A stretch of DNA of 64,000 nt from an uncultured beta proteobacterium (GCA_903886275.1 CAISLN010000128.1:1-64000); one strand, 5' to 3'; counted from the first letter of the stretch, positions 40,501 through 48,915 are shown. Made by a program: numbers and translations. Notes: a model not told the origin generated them from the letters alone.

Positions 40501-41599
40501 GTGGGGCAAGCAGGCGCGCGGGGCGTTTCAGGCGCTGGCGAATTTGAAGCTGGGGCAGGGCGCAGCGTCGAATGCGACAGCCACCCAGGCAACCGGCCCG
40601 GCGGGTTCAACAGGCGCAGACGCTGCGGCCCAGGCCACCGCGACCACGGCGGGAGTCCAGCGCGGCGTGCCGCCCGCTTCATCCAAGGCCGGCGCCAGCG
40701 CGCCCCCGGTCGCCACCGAAAAGCGACACACCGCCTGGACCTTCGGCGAACTGCCCGAGTTGCTGGAAATCCGCAAGAGCGGCCAGACCCTGATCGGTTT
40801 CCCGGCCCTGATCGACGCGGGTGACGCCGTCACCATCGAGGTCTTCGACGAGCCCGAAACCGCCCACGCCAAACACCGCGCAGGGCTGCGCCGCCTGTTC
40901 GCGCTGCAGATCAAGGACGCGCTGAAGTACCTGGAAAAGAACATCCCCGACCTGCAAAAAATGGCCGTGACCTTCATGCAGGTGGGCAAGAGCGAGGGCA
41001 AGGACAGTGCCACCTCAGGCGGCACCATCGAAGAGCTGCGTGAGCAGATCGTCGCCCTGGCGCTGGACCGGGCCTTTCTGATCGAGCCGCTGCCCACCGA
41101 CGAGTTCGCCTTCAAGAAGCGGGTGGAGGAGGGCCGTGGCCGCCTGACGCTGATCTCCAGCGAAGTGGCGCGCATGGCCGGTGTGATCCTGCTGGAATAC
41201 GCCACCGCCGCACGCAAGATCAAGGACAGCAAGAACACGGGCGAGGCGGCGGTGGACGCCGCGCAGCAGTTGCAGCGCCTGATGCCCAAGCGCTTTCTGC
41301 ACGCCGCCCCCTGGGACCGGCTGCAGCATCTGGCGCGCTACCTCAAGGCCATCACCCTGCGCCTGGACAAGTACCGCGCCGATCCGGCCCGTGACGCCAC
41401 CCGCCTGGCCGAACTGCGCCCGCTGGAGCAGCGCTACTGGCGCCTGGTGGCCGAGCGCAAGGGTGTGGTGGATGAACGCATGCTGGAATTCCGCTGGCTG
41501 CTGGAAGAGCTGCGCGTCAGTTTCTTCGCGCAGGAGTTGCGCACACCGCAACCGGTCAGCGTGAAGCGGCTGGACAAGGCCTGGGCGCAGTTGAGTTAA
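37532..41599 (+). CDS. hrpA: ATP-dependent RNA helicase HrpA (DEAH box)
   Basis: About 1355 residues from a GTG at 37532; a GTG at 37511 gives seven more residues, and no early ATG exists. Motifs: Walker A CGETGSGKTTQLPK, DEAHERSLNIDFLLGY, SATIDADRFARHF, VATNVAETSLTVPGIRYVIDAG and QRAGRCGRV, followed by the HA2, OB and long C-terminal HrpA domain. HrpA acts on RNA in ribosome rescue and mRNA processing. An alanine/threonine-rich, probably disordered stretch (SNATATQATGPAGSTGADAA and onward, about residues 1010-1065) separates the conserved parts. Divergent from vapB. Confidence 0.93.
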   Translation: MNAPLSPSPTVPLHIEFPESLPVSGKRDEIMEAMRQHQVIIVCGETGSGKTTQLPKIALAMGRGKLNYPLTLPDGRPAPRGKMIGHTQPRRIAASSVAKRIAEELKTPLGDVVGFKVRFQDRLSKDASVKLMTDGILLAETQTDPLLTAYDTIIIDEAHERSLNIDFLLGYLRQLLPRRPDLKIVVTSATIDADRFARHFASKSGPAPVIMVSGRMFPVEQRYRPFEESREYDLNSAIADGVDELWRDAHNAGDILVFLPGEREIREAADHLRRHLSHQPLMRNAEVLPLFARLSPAEQDRIFDGHTGRRIVLATNVAETSLTVPGIRYVIDAGTARVKRYSFRSKVEQLLVEPISQAASNQRAGRCGRVANGICIRLYDEKEFAGRERFTDPEILRSSLAGVILRMKSLHLGVVEDFPFLDMPSGRAIADGYQLLNELGAVDDANEITPLGQELSRLPLDPRVGRMILEARARGSLDEVLVIASALSVQDVRDRPMDAQAQADQQHAKFDDEKSEFSGYLKLWKWIHDARGERHATATTGVIGQHKVTNRQYEQLLRQNFINMRRVREWKDIHTQLHTVVAEHKWRLNTAPASYEQLHLSMLSGLLGNVGCKLETDGASGEYLGARSIKFYPHPGAHLVKKPGRWIVAAELVETTRLFGRGIAAIEPQWLEQVGSHLLKKQLLDPHWEKKAAEVVALERATLYGIVVYSGRKVNYGRVDLVGAREIFIREALVNNQWETPLPFLSANQKLIKQVEDLEHKARRQDVLVDDELIYAFYDQQLPADVCSGYSFENWYREESKKPQYNPQHAGGRRESTLLRLTREELMRHEAAGITTASFPKTIRLGGVDCAATYLHEPGDAHDGLTVTVPLFVLNQVNEERCEWLVPGMLREKIQALIKTLHQRPRSRLVPLPDTAAKFAEVLNEAERFGAGGLTDAVLKLVRDTTAVDVVKADIKVDMLTPHFFMNFRVVDEHGRVLGHGRNIGALKAEWGKQARGAFQALANLKLGQGAASNATATQATGPAGSTGADAAAQATATTAGVQRGVPPASSKAGASAPPVATEKRHTAWTFGELPELLEIRKSGQTLIGFPALIDAGDAVTIEVFDEPETAHAKHRAGLRRLFALQIKDALKYLEKNIPDLQKMAVTFMQVGKSEGKDSATSGGTIEELREQIVALALDRAFLIEPLPTDEFAFKKRVEEGRGRLTLISSEVARMAGVILLEYATAARKIKDSKNTGEAAVDAAQQLQRLMPKRFLHAAPWDRLQHLARYLKAITLRLDKYRADPARDATRLAELRPLEQRYWRLVAERKGVVDERMLEFRWLLEELRVSFFAQELRTPQPVSVKRLDKAWAQLS

Positions 41600-41628
41600 G
41601 GTGTTGTCTTTTTCTGGAGGAAGTGCCT

Positions 41629-41922
41629 ATGCGTTGGGTAGCAATATTTGATGACACGCAAGACATGATGGAAGTTCGCCGCGAGCGTGAAGCCCTGCAT
41701 CTGGCGTACCTGAGGGAGCATGCTGACGAAATTATGCTGGGCGGCGGCTGTCGAGAGGAGCCGGGTGGAACTTTTGTAGGCGGACTCTGGGTGCTTGAGG
41801 TTCATTCGCGGGAGCGCGCAGTCGAGCTGATTGAAAACGACCCGTACTACGTTCCCACGTTTCGCAGATACAAGCTAAGGACTTGGGGCAAGGCCTTTCC
41901 GGAAGTGGTTGTCACTCTGTAA
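41629..41922 (+). CDS. YciI-like small protein
   Basis: 97 residues; ATG at 41629 with CTGGAGG 8 nt upstream (the track start at 41623 is GTG). MRWVAIFDDTQDMMEVRREREALHLAYLREHADEIMLGGGC and LEVHSRERAVELIENDPYYVP fit the YCII/dimeric alpha-beta barrel family, whose substrates are mostly unknown. It follows hrpA by 29 bases, so co-transcription is possible. It converges with the aminotransferase gene. Confidence 0.75.
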   Translation: MRWVAIFDDTQDMMEVRREREALHLAYLREHADEIMLGGGCREEPGGTFVGGLWVLEVHSRERAVELIENDPYYVPTFRRYKLRTWGKAFPEVVVTL

Positions 41923-41936
41923 ATGCCTGAAGCCAG

Positions 41937-43115
41937 CTACAGCTTCTGCAACCGCTCCAGCGCTGCCAGCAGCGTCGCATCCTGCTTGGCGAAGCAAAAG
42001 CGCACCACGCGCTGGTCGAAGCCGTTGCCGTAGAACGCGGACAGCGGAATGGCGGCCACGCCGATCTCTTTGGTAAGCCATTGGCAGAAGTCGGCCTCGC
42101 CCAGGTCGCTCACCGCCGAGATGTCCACGCATTGGAAGTAGCTGCCTTCGGTGTGCAGGATCTTGAAACGGGTTTTGGCCAGGCCTTCGCGGAACAGATC
42201 GCGTTTGCTTTGGTAGAAAGCGGGAAGGTCCAGATACGGCGCCGGGTCCGCCATGTAGGCGGCCAGCGCGTATTGCACCGGGGTGTTGACGGTGAACACA
42301 TTGAACTGATGCACCTTGCGGAACTCGGCGCTAAGAGACGCAGGCGCCGCCACATAGCCCACTTTCCAGCCGGTCACATGGTAGGTCTTGCCAAAGCTGC
42401 TGACGATAAAGGCGCGGGCCGCCAGGCCGGGGAATCGCGCCGCGCTCTGGTGCTGTTGGCCGTCGAACACCATGTGTTCATAGACCTCGTCGGAGATCAG
42501 CAGCACGTTGGTGGGGGCCAGCAAATCCTGCAAGGACAGCATGTCGGCCTCGGACCAGATGGTGGCGCTGGGGTTGTGCGGGCTGTTGACGATGATGGCG
42601 CGGGTGCGCGGTGTCATGGCCGCAGCAATCTTGTCGAAATCGGGCCGGAAGGTGCCGGGTGTCAGCGGCACGCGCACTGCCACGCCGTCGGCGAGCTCGA
42701 TATTGGGCACGTAGCTGTCGTAGCAGGGCTCCAGCACGATCACTTCATCACCCGGGTGCACGATGGCCAGGATGATGGTCAGAATGGCCTGGGTGGCGCC
42801 GGCGGTGATGGTGATTTCGCTGTCGGCGCTGTAGCGGTGCTGGTGCAAGGCTTCAATCTTGGCGGCTATGGCCTGGCGCAGCACCGGTACGCCGACCATG
42901 GGCGGGTACTGGTTGTGGCCCGTCTGCATGGCTGCTGTTACGGCGTCTACCAGGGCAGGGTCGCAGGCAAAGTCCGGAAAACCCTGGCCCAGGTTCACGG
43001 CCTTGTGTTCGGTGGCCAGGGCCGACATCACGGTGAAGATGGTGGTGCCGACCTTGGGCAGGCGGCTGGTGAGTGGGGGCGTAAATACCGGTGTACCGGA
43101 GGCTTCAGAGTTCAT
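41937..43115 (-). CDS. PLP-dependent aminotransferase, methionine/aromatic type (YbdL-like)
   Basis: 392 residues from ATG 43115 (MNSEASGTPVFTPP). Fold-type I class I/II aminotransferase: NLGQGFPDF, ITAGATQAILTIILAIVHPGDEVIVLEPCYDSY, NSPHNPSATIW, SDEVYEHMVFDGQQH and the PLP lysine in SSFGKTYHVTGWKVGY. These fit the YbdL methionine aminotransferase group; kynurenine or other aminotransferases of this group are alternatives. It starts 5 nt after the cysB stop, so it is probably co-transcribed with this sulfur regulator, which favours a methionine-related role. Confidence 0.88.
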   Translation of the reverse strand: MNSEASGTPVFTPPLTSRLPKVGTTIFTVMSALATEHKAVNLGQGFPDFACDPALVDAVTAAMQTGHNQYPPMVGVPVLRQAIAAKIEALHQHRYSADSEITITAGATQAILTIILAIVHPGDEVIVLEPCYDSYVPNIELADGVAVRVPLTPGTFRPDFDKIAAAMTPRTRAIIVNSPHNPSATIWSEADMLSLQDLLAPTNVLLISDEVYEHMVFDGQQHQSAARFPGLAARAFIVSSFGKTYHVTGWKVGYVAAPASLSAEFRKVHQFNVFTVNTPVQYALAAYMADPAPYLDLPAFYQSKRDLFREGLAKTRFKILHTEGSYFQCVDISAVSDLGEADFCQWLTKEIGVAAIPLSAFYGNGFDQRVVRFCFAKQDATLLAALERLQKL

Positions 43116-43120
43116 GGGTT

Positions 43121-44086
43121 TTAAAGCTCGTAATCGTTGACGTGGCCGGTCATGGCCTTGATGATCAGGTCGCGGCTCAGGCGGTTGCTCAGCAGCTCGG
43201 CAAAGGTATAGACAAAGTTGCGCAGGTAGGCGCTGCGCTTGAAGGCCACGCGGGTGGTGTTGCGCCCGAACAGCTGGCCTGCGGGGCGGGTTACCAGCCC
43301 GCCCTTGCCGGCGTTGTTGGCGCAATCTTCCACGATGTCTTGCACCGCCATCTCGGCGGCAATGCCCACGCCCAGCCCCAGGCGCACATAGGTCTTGATC
43401 ACATCCGAATCAATCGCCTCCAAGGCGATGCGCGGCTCCAGATGGGCGTGCGCAAAGGCCAGGTCGATTTTGGTACGCCCGGTAAACGAGGGGTGGTAGG
43501 TAATGAGCGGCTCCCGTGCCACGTCTGCCAGCGTGATGTTTTCCTTTTTCGCCAGCGGATGGTCTGCTGGGAGCACCAGCATGTGCTGCCATTCGTAGCA
43601 GGGCAGTGTGACCAGTTCGGCGTAGTCGGCCAGCGACTCGGTGGCGATGCCGATCTCGGCCACATCGTCGATCAGCATGCGCGCGACCTGGGCCGGTGCG
43701 CCCTGGTGCATGCTAATGTTGACCTTGGGATAGGCCGTGCGCAGTGCTGCCACGCGCTCGGGCAGCACGTATCTGGCCTGCGTGTGGGTGGTGGCAATGG
43801 AGAGCGTGCCGCTGTCTTGGTTGCTGTATTGCTCGCCAATGCGCTTGAGGTTGCCCAGCTCGCCCATGATCACTTCGATGCTCTTGAGCACATGCTGGCC
43901 TGGTTCGGTGATGCGCTTGAGACGCTTGCCGTGGCGGGCAAAAATTTCAATGCCCAGCTCTTCTTCGAGCTCGATGATGGCCTTGGAGACACCCGGCTGC
44001 GAGGTGTGCAGGGCCTTGGCGGCCTCTGTCAGGTTGAGGTTGCGGCGCACGGCCTCTTGCACAAAGCGAAATTGGTGAAGGTTCAT
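43121..44086 (-). CDS. cysB: CysB-family LysR-type regulator
   Basis: 321 residues. The N-terminal HTH reads MNLHQFRFVQEAVRRNLNLTEAAKALHTSQPGVSKAIIELEEELG, the CysB/Cbl form rather than a general LysR. The effector domain (TTHTQARYVLPERVAALR, HQGAPAQVARML, LPCYEWQHMLVLPADHPL) is CysB-like. CysB activates cys genes in response to N-acetylserine. The target operon is 34 kb away in this window. An inverted repeat upstream may be its own operator. The gene is followed by an aminotransferase after 5 nt. Confidence 0.92.
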   Translation of the reverse strand: MNLHQFRFVQEAVRRNLNLTEAAKALHTSQPGVSKAIIELEEELGIEIFARHGKRLKRITEPGQHVLKSIEVIMGELGNLKRIGEQYSNQDSGTLSIATTHTQARYVLPERVAALRTAYPKVNISMHQGAPAQVARMLIDDVAEIGIATESLADYAELVTLPCYEWQHMLVLPADHPLAKKENITLADVAREPLITYHPSFTGRTKIDLAFAHAHLEPRIALEAIDSDVIKTYVRLGLGVGIAAEMAVQDIVEDCANNAGKGGLVTRPAGQLFGRNTTRVAFKRSAYLRNFVYTFAELLSNRLSRDLIIKAMTGHVNDYEL

Positions 44087-44134
44087 ATCGGGTCGCTTCT
44101 GGAGCGCTCATGCCTGGTAGGAATGTTGTCTGGA

Positions 44135-44155
44135 TTCATTATCCATACGAATGAA
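44135..44155 (-). promoter_or_regulatory. Inverted repeat upstream of cysB, candidate autoregulatory site
   Basis: TTCATT and AATGAA form a dyad over 21 bases, 49-69 bases before the cysB start. The size and position fit a LysR-type operator at its own promoter. Judged by eye only. Confidence 0.45.
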
Positions 44156-44263
44156 GGCTGGGCCGCTATGTTGCCATTTATGTCGTAAGACCGTCATACT
44201 GGCGACTTTATCCACCAATAAAAGTTTCGAAAACAGATTTTTGTAAAAAAAAGGAACCCTAAC

Positions 44264-44839
44264 ATGCGTAAAAAAGTCAACAAACTGCTTGTCCAATGGT
44301 TCTGCGCCGGCTTGCTGCTGGCCTGCCTGGCTAGCCACGCAAGCTTTGCTGCCGACTTGGAAGCAGCTGCCACTGGCAAGGCCTTGCCCCCGATTGCTGT
44401 GGTGCTGTCGCAATTCAAGCTCAGCCAGGACGCCAGCGGCGCGCCTAAGCTGGTGGCTGCCAATGCGGTGGTGCCGGGTGATGTGATGGAGTACCACGCC
44501 ACCTACAGCAACCAGAGCAAGGCCGCCGTCTCGGTGATCGCCACGCTGCCGGTACCCGAGGCGTTGGAGTACATCGCGTACAGCGCCACCGCCCAATCTG
44601 CCAACAACAGCCCCATTGCACACACCGTGGCGCTGAAAGACTCCCGCTTCGCGCCGGAACCCCTGATGCGCAATCTCGCCTTGCCCGATGGCGGCAGTAT
44701 CAGCCACGCAGTGCCCACTTCCGAATACCGCTTTGTGCGCTGGAATCTGGAGAATATGGAGCCCGGTACATCGGTGGAGGTCAGCTTGCGCGCCAAGGTG
44801 ACGCAGACCCAGGACCTGTCCGCAGACCCTGCCAAGTAA
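44264..44839 (+). CDS. Secreted hypothetical protein with a DUF11-like beta domain
   Basis: 191 residues; ATG at 44264 with an AAGGA site. A clear Sec signal (WFCAGLLLACLASHASFAAD) is followed by a beta-sandwich-like domain: VPGDVMEYHATYSNQSKAAVSVIATLPVPEALEYIAYSA and RFVRWNLENMEPGTSVEVSLRAKV. The pattern 'GD...Y...y.N.g......v...lP.....' is like DUF11/conserved-repeat domains found in cell-surface proteins. Function is unknown. It stands alone between divergent cysB and convergent cbiX. Confidence 0.75.
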   Translation: MRKKVNKLLVQWFCAGLLLACLASHASFAADLEAAATGKALPPIAVVLSQFKLSQDASGAPKLVAANAVVPGDVMEYHATYSNQSKAAVSVIATLPVPEALEYIAYSATAQSANNSPIAHTVALKDSRFAPEPLMRNLALPDGGSISHAVPTSEYRFVRWNLENMEPGTSVEVSLRAKVTQTQDLSADPAK

Positions 44840-44856
44840 GACGCCGGCGCGCAGGC

Positions 44857-45228
44857 CTATTCGGCCGCGATCTGCGCCAGCAGTTGAATCAGCCGCGGGT
44901 CTTCGCCCACGGCGGGTTGCAGCGCAAACAGCACCTGTGGGTGCTGTTTGCGCAATTGCTCCAGCAGCAGCGGCAGGTCTTCGCGGGCATGGCGTCCAAC
45001 GCCCAAAAACAGAGGCAGTACCGAGATGCTGCGCACCCCTGCCTCCATGATTTCCAGACAGGCAGTTGCCAGGTCGGGTTGGCTCAGTTCCAGGTAGGCG
45101 CAGCGCACCACCAGGTCGGGTGCACCCAGGCTGAGTTGGGCGGCCACGGCCTCCATGGGCTTGTGCCAAAGCGGGTCGCGCGAGCCATGGGCAAACAAGA
45201 CCACCGCGCGTTTTTCTATCGTTGTCAT
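44857..45228 (-). CDS. Sirohydrochlorin chelatase (CbiX/SirB type, short)
   Basis: 123 residues from ATG 45228. RAVVLFAHGSRDPLWHKPMEAVA has the metal-binding histidine near the N-terminus (HGSRD), and VLPLFLGVGRHAREDLPLLLEQL carries the second histidine. This is the single-domain class-II chelatase that inserts Fe or Co into sirohydrochlorin. Iron insertion would supply siroheme for CysI. Its start overlaps the lptG stop by ATGA, an unusual operon partner, perhaps just shared transcription. Confidence 0.88.
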   Translation of the reverse strand: MTTIEKRAVVLFAHGSRDPLWHKPMEAVAAQLSLGAPDLVVRCAYLELSQPDLATACLEIMEAGVRSISVLPLFLGVGRHAREDLPLLLEQLRKQHPQVLFALQPAVGEDPRLIQLLAQIAAE

Positions 45229-46325
45229 CGTCGCAACACCAGCCAAGTAAATGCTGTCAAAGACAACAGGGAATAAATCAGGCCGGGCAGGGCCGCAGTA
45301 AACCAGGGTTGCCAGCCCTGCAGCGTGCCCAGGTCACTGAGCACGTTGTTCAACAGCACAAAGCTGATGCCGGCCATGACGCCGCCAAACACATAGGTGG
45401 CAATGCCGCCGGAGCGGAAGTGGAAATAGGCAAAGGGCAGGGCCAGCACCACCATCACCAGGCAGCTCAAGGGGTAGAACACTTTTTTCCAGAACTGGAT
45501 TTCGTATTTCTGGGCCGACTGGTTGTTGCTGCTCAGGTGCTGCATGTACTGAAACAAGTCGATGGTGCCCATGCGCTCGGGCTTGAGCACGGCGGCGGCC
45601 ACCATTTCGGCGGTGACGCTGGTGGGCCAGCGAAAGCTGTCGGTCAGCAGTCGCTCGACCCGACCGGCCTTGGCATCGGTGAATTCGGTGCGGTCCACGC
45701 CCGAGAGCAGCCAGTCCTCATGCTGGCCAAAAGTGGCGCTCTGTCCCTGGGTCATGGAAACCATATGGCCCTGGTTGTCGAATTCGAAAATGCGCACTTC
45801 CTTCATGCTGGCGTCGCTTGCCAGGGCGCCCACGTTGACGGCGTAACTGCCATAGGCCTGCTTCTCTTTGAGCCAGGCGCCGGTCTTGCCCACGCTGACC
45901 TGGCCCTGAAAGCGTGCCTTAAGCAATTGCGCCGTGCGGTCGGCCAGGGGGGCCAGGTAGTCGCCCACCGCAAAGGTGAAAAACACAAACACCAGGCCCA
46001 GGCTGAGCAGGGTGCGCAGGGCCCGCCAAGGGCCTAGGCCACTGGTGCGCAAAATGGTGAACTCCGAGCTTTGGGCCAGACGCGCCATCACAAAGATGGT
46101 GCCAATCAGAACGGTGATGGGCATCAGCTCGTACACATGGCTGGGAACCATCAGGCCGATATAGAGCAGCGCCTGAGGAATGCGGTAGCCAATGGCGCCA
46201 ATGTGGTTGACCGATTGCAGCTCCTCGACAAAGTCAAAAAAGAAAAACAGGGCGACAAAACCCAGCGTGACGAGAGCAACCGCGTTCACCACTTCGCGGT
46301 ACAGCAGGCGGCGTACGGTCTTCAT
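45225..46325 (-). CDS. lptG: LPS export ABC transporter permease LptG
   Basis: 366 residues, six membrane helices and a large periplasmic domain between them. MKTVRRLLYREVVNAVALVTLGFVALFFFFDFVEEL and the loop MPITVLIGTIFVMARLAQSSEFTILRTSGLGPWR match LptG. With LptF and the LptB ATPase it extracts LPS from the inner membrane. ATG at 46325 overlaps the lptF stop by 4 nt. Confidence 0.93.
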   Translation of the reverse strand: MKTVRRLLYREVVNAVALVTLGFVALFFFFDFVEELQSVNHIGAIGYRIPQALLYIGLMVPSHVYELMPITVLIGTIFVMARLAQSSEFTILRTSGLGPWRALRTLLSLGLVFVFFTFAVGDYLAPLADRTAQLLKARFQGQVSVGKTGAWLKEKQAYGSYAVNVGALASDASMKEVRIFEFDNQGHMVSMTQGQSATFGQHEDWLLSGVDRTEFTDAKAGRVERLLTDSFRWPTSVTAEMVAAAVLKPERMGTIDLFQYMQHLSSNNQSAQKYEIQFWKKVFYPLSCLVMVVLALPFAYFHFRSGGIATYVFGGVMAGISFVLLNNVLSDLGTLQGWQPWFTAALPGLIYSLLSLTAFTWLVLRR

Positions 46326-47428
46326 GTTGCGCGACTCCCGCTTACTGAGCGGCGGGAAGGTCTGCGCCAGGTCCAGTTGTTGTTGCGCTTGGTCAGCCAC
46401 AGCGCGCCCAGTGCCAGTGCGCCGCCATGCAGCACCAGCAAGAAGGGGGCAAGCTGCACCTGACCAGACTCGATCCAGCTCTTGCCCAGCACCAAAAAGT
46501 TGAAATACACCACAAAGATCAGAAAGGCAAAGCCCAGGTTGGCGGAGCGGCCCACGCGCGGGTTGGTGCCGGCTGCGGCAAGGCCAATCACAATGAAATT
46601 AAAGGCCGCCAGCACCAGGCCCAGGCGCCAGGACAGCTCGGCTTGGTTTTTGCGGTTTGGCGTTAGCAGCAGTTCCTGTGTGGCGAGCGAACTCGACGGG
46701 AGATAGCTGCGCGCCGACACATCGTCGCTGCCCACGCGCGCCGCATACTGCTCGAACTGGCTGACCGTGAGCTCGGGCTTGCCGCTTTTGCGCTCCAGAC
46801 GCTGGCCGTTTTGCAGCACCAAAAATTTGTCGTTGCCGATGATTTCAATATGGCCGCTGCGTGCCGAGGTCACGGTTTGCTTGCCCTGCTCGTTGGTGGC
46901 GATAAAAACGTTGTTGCCGGTCTGTTTGTTTTCGGAGTTCTTTTCGATGAAGAAAACCCGGTCGCCGTTGGCCGATTCCTGGAACTGCCCCGGTTCGATG
47001 CGGGCGATGTCGCCGCGCTTCTCGTAGCGGTCGCGCAGATCTTCGATGCGGCCAAAGGCCCAGGGCAGCACAAAAAAGGCCAGCACCGCAATCACCACCA
47101 GAATCGGCCAGGAGAAGCGAAACAGGGGCGCGAGCAAGGCACTTAAGCCGCGCCCGCTGCCAAACCAGATCACCATTTCGCTGTCCTTGTACATGCGGGT
47201 GAGCACGCTCAGGATGGCAATAAACAGGCTCATGGACAAAATGGTGGGCATGTCAGACAGCACGGTATAGCCCATGATGATCATCACATCGGTGGGGTTG
47301 AAGGTGCCGCGCGAGGCCTCTCCCACTGTGCGAATCAGCGTCATGGTCATCACCACGGTGGCGAGCACCACCAGGGTGGCTCCGAAACTGCGCGCTAACT
47401 CTTTGCGGATGGAGGAATGGAATAACAT
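46322..47428 (-). CDS. lptF: LPS export ABC transporter permease LptF
   Basis: 368 residues from ATG 47428; the track ORF runs on to 48910 only because the antisense frame of pepA is open. MLFHSSIRKELARSFGATLVVLATVVMTMTLIRTVG and ILSVLTRMYKDSEMVIWFGSGRGLSALLAPLFRFSWP are typical of LptF, with the DSEM..W.s.G coupling region to LptB. It is divergent from pepA with only 24 bases between starts, so promoters must overlap coding sequence. Confidence 0.93.
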   Translation of the reverse strand: MLFHSSIRKELARSFGATLVVLATVVMTMTLIRTVGEASRGTFNPTDVMIIMGYTVLSDMPTILSMSLFIAILSVLTRMYKDSEMVIWFGSGRGLSALLAPLFRFSWPILVVIAVLAFFVLPWAFGRIEDLRDRYEKRGDIARIEPGQFQESANGDRVFFIEKNSENKQTGNNVFIATNEQGKQTVTSARSGHIEIIGNDKFLVLQNGQRLERKSGKPELTVSQFEQYAARVGSDDVSARSYLPSSSLATQELLLTPNRKNQAELSWRLGLVLAAFNFIVIGLAAAGTNPRVGRSANLGFAFLIFVVYFNFLVLGKSWIESGQVQLAPFLLVLHGGALALGALWLTKRNNNWTWRRPSRRSVSGSRAT

Positions 47429-47452
47429 GGCATACAGATAAGGAAGTGGATT

Positions 47453-48907
47453 ATGAACTTTGAATTGAAGTCCCTGAGTCTGGTCGAAGCCGCCAGCGAA
47501 AAATGCGATGCCCTGCTGGTGCTGGTGTCCGATGCCTACAAACCCGCCAAGGATGGTTTCTCCGCCCTGGTGGGGCGTGCCATCAAGGACGGCGACGCCC
47601 TGACCAAGGCCGGAAAAATATTGGCGCTCTACATGCCGGTGCAGTCCCAGGCCACGCGCGTGGTGATTGCAGGCGTGGGCGATGGCAGTGCCAAGCAGGT
47701 GCGCAGCGGCGTGACGGCTGCGTTGGCTGGCGTCAAGTCCGACAAGCTCAAGAAGCTTGTGGTAGCCTTTGCCAGTCCGGCGCAGGAGGCTACCGTGCGC
47801 GCCGCCGTGGCAGCCGTGGCCGATGCCAGCTACAGCTTCATCAGCACCAAGTCCAAGCCGGAGCCGCGCACCCTGCACCATGTGCTGCTGGCGGCCAGCA
47901 ATGCGGCCGAACTGCAGACACCGTTTGATCGCGCCGTGGCCGTGGTGGCTGGTGTAGAGCTGGCCAAGGAATGGGCCAACCGTCCGGCCAACCACGCCAC
48001 ACCGACACTCTTGGCCAAGGCGGCCGAGGCGCTGGTCACCAAGCACAGCAAGATCAGCTGCGAGGTGCTGGGCCCCAAGGAAGTGGCCAAGCTGGGCATG
48101 GGCGCCTTCATGGCGGTGGCCCAGGGTTCTGACGAGCCACTGCGCTTTATCGTCCTCAAATACAACGGCGCTGCCAAATCGGTGGCGCCCACGGTGCTGG
48201 TGGGCAAGGGCATTACCTTTGACAGCGGCGGCATCTCCATCAAGCCGGCCGCCGAGATGGACGAGATGAAGTTCGACATGTGCGGTGCGGCCAGCGTGCT
48301 GGGTGTGTTTCGCACCTTGGCAGAGCTCAGGCCAGACATCAACGTGGTGGGACTGATTCCGGCCTGCGAAAACCTGCTCAACGGGCGCGCCGTCAAGCCC
48401 GGCGATGTGGTCACCAGCATGAGCGGCCAGACCATAGAGATCCTCAACACCGATGCCGAAGGCCGCCTGGTGCTGTGCGACGCACTGACCTATGCCGAGC
48501 GCTTCAAGCCGCACGCCGTGGTGGACATTGCCACCCTGACCGGCGCCTGCGTGGTCGCGCTGGGCAATGTGCGCAGCGCTCTGTTCTCGCCCGACGCGGC
48601 CCTGGCAAAGGCCCTGAGCGCGGCGGGCGATGCGGCGCAAGACCTGTGCTGGCAAATGCCGCTGGACGAAGAGTATGGCGAAGGCCTGAAGACGCAGTTT
48701 GCCGACGTGGCCAACGTCGCGGGGCGCGCCGGTGGTGCGGTGTCTGCCGCCAAGTACCTGCAACGCTTCACCGATAAAAAGGTCCCGTGGGCCCACCTGG
48801 ACATCGCGGGCACGGCCTGGAAGAGCGGCGCAGCCAAGGGTGCCACCGGCAGGCCCGTGGGCCTGTTGGTGGAATACCTGCTGGCCCAAGCGGCACAAGC
48901 GAACTAG
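47453..48907 (+). CDS. pepA: Leucyl aminopeptidase (M17)
   Basis: 484 residues. The M17 signature NTDAEGRLVLCDALTYAE is present, with the metal/catalytic segments VGKGITFDSGGISIKPAAEMDEMKFDMCGAASVLG. It is a cytosolic two-metal aminopeptidase, hexameric in the family; E. coli PepA also binds DNA at Xer sites. Length is normal. It is followed by holC after 8 bases, a conserved pepA-holC order in proteobacteria. Confidence 0.95.
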   Translation: MNFELKSLSLVEAASEKCDALLVLVSDAYKPAKDGFSALVGRAIKDGDALTKAGKILALYMPVQSQATRVVIAGVGDGSAKQVRSGVTAALAGVKSDKLKKLVVAFASPAQEATVRAAVAAVADASYSFISTKSKPEPRTLHHVLLAASNAAELQTPFDRAVAVVAGVELAKEWANRPANHATPTLLAKAAEALVTKHSKISCEVLGPKEVAKLGMGAFMAVAQGSDEPLRFIVLKYNGAAKSVAPTVLVGKGITFDSGGISIKPAAEMDEMKFDMCGAASVLGVFRTLAELRPDINVVGLIPACENLLNGRAVKPGDVVTSMSGQTIEILNTDAEGRLVLCDALTYAERFKPHAVVDIATLTGACVVALGNVRSALFSPDAALAKALSAAGDAAQDLCWQMPLDEEYGEGLKTQFADVANVAGRAGGAVSAAKYLQRFTDKKVPWAHLDIAGTAWKSGAAKGATGRPVGLLVEYLLAQAAQAN

Positions 48908-48915
48908 CACGACCG

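Noticed and set aside
46322-48910. 862-codon minus-strand ORF as one protein
   Set aside because: Only the last 368 codons are lptF; the rest is the open antisense frame of pepA.
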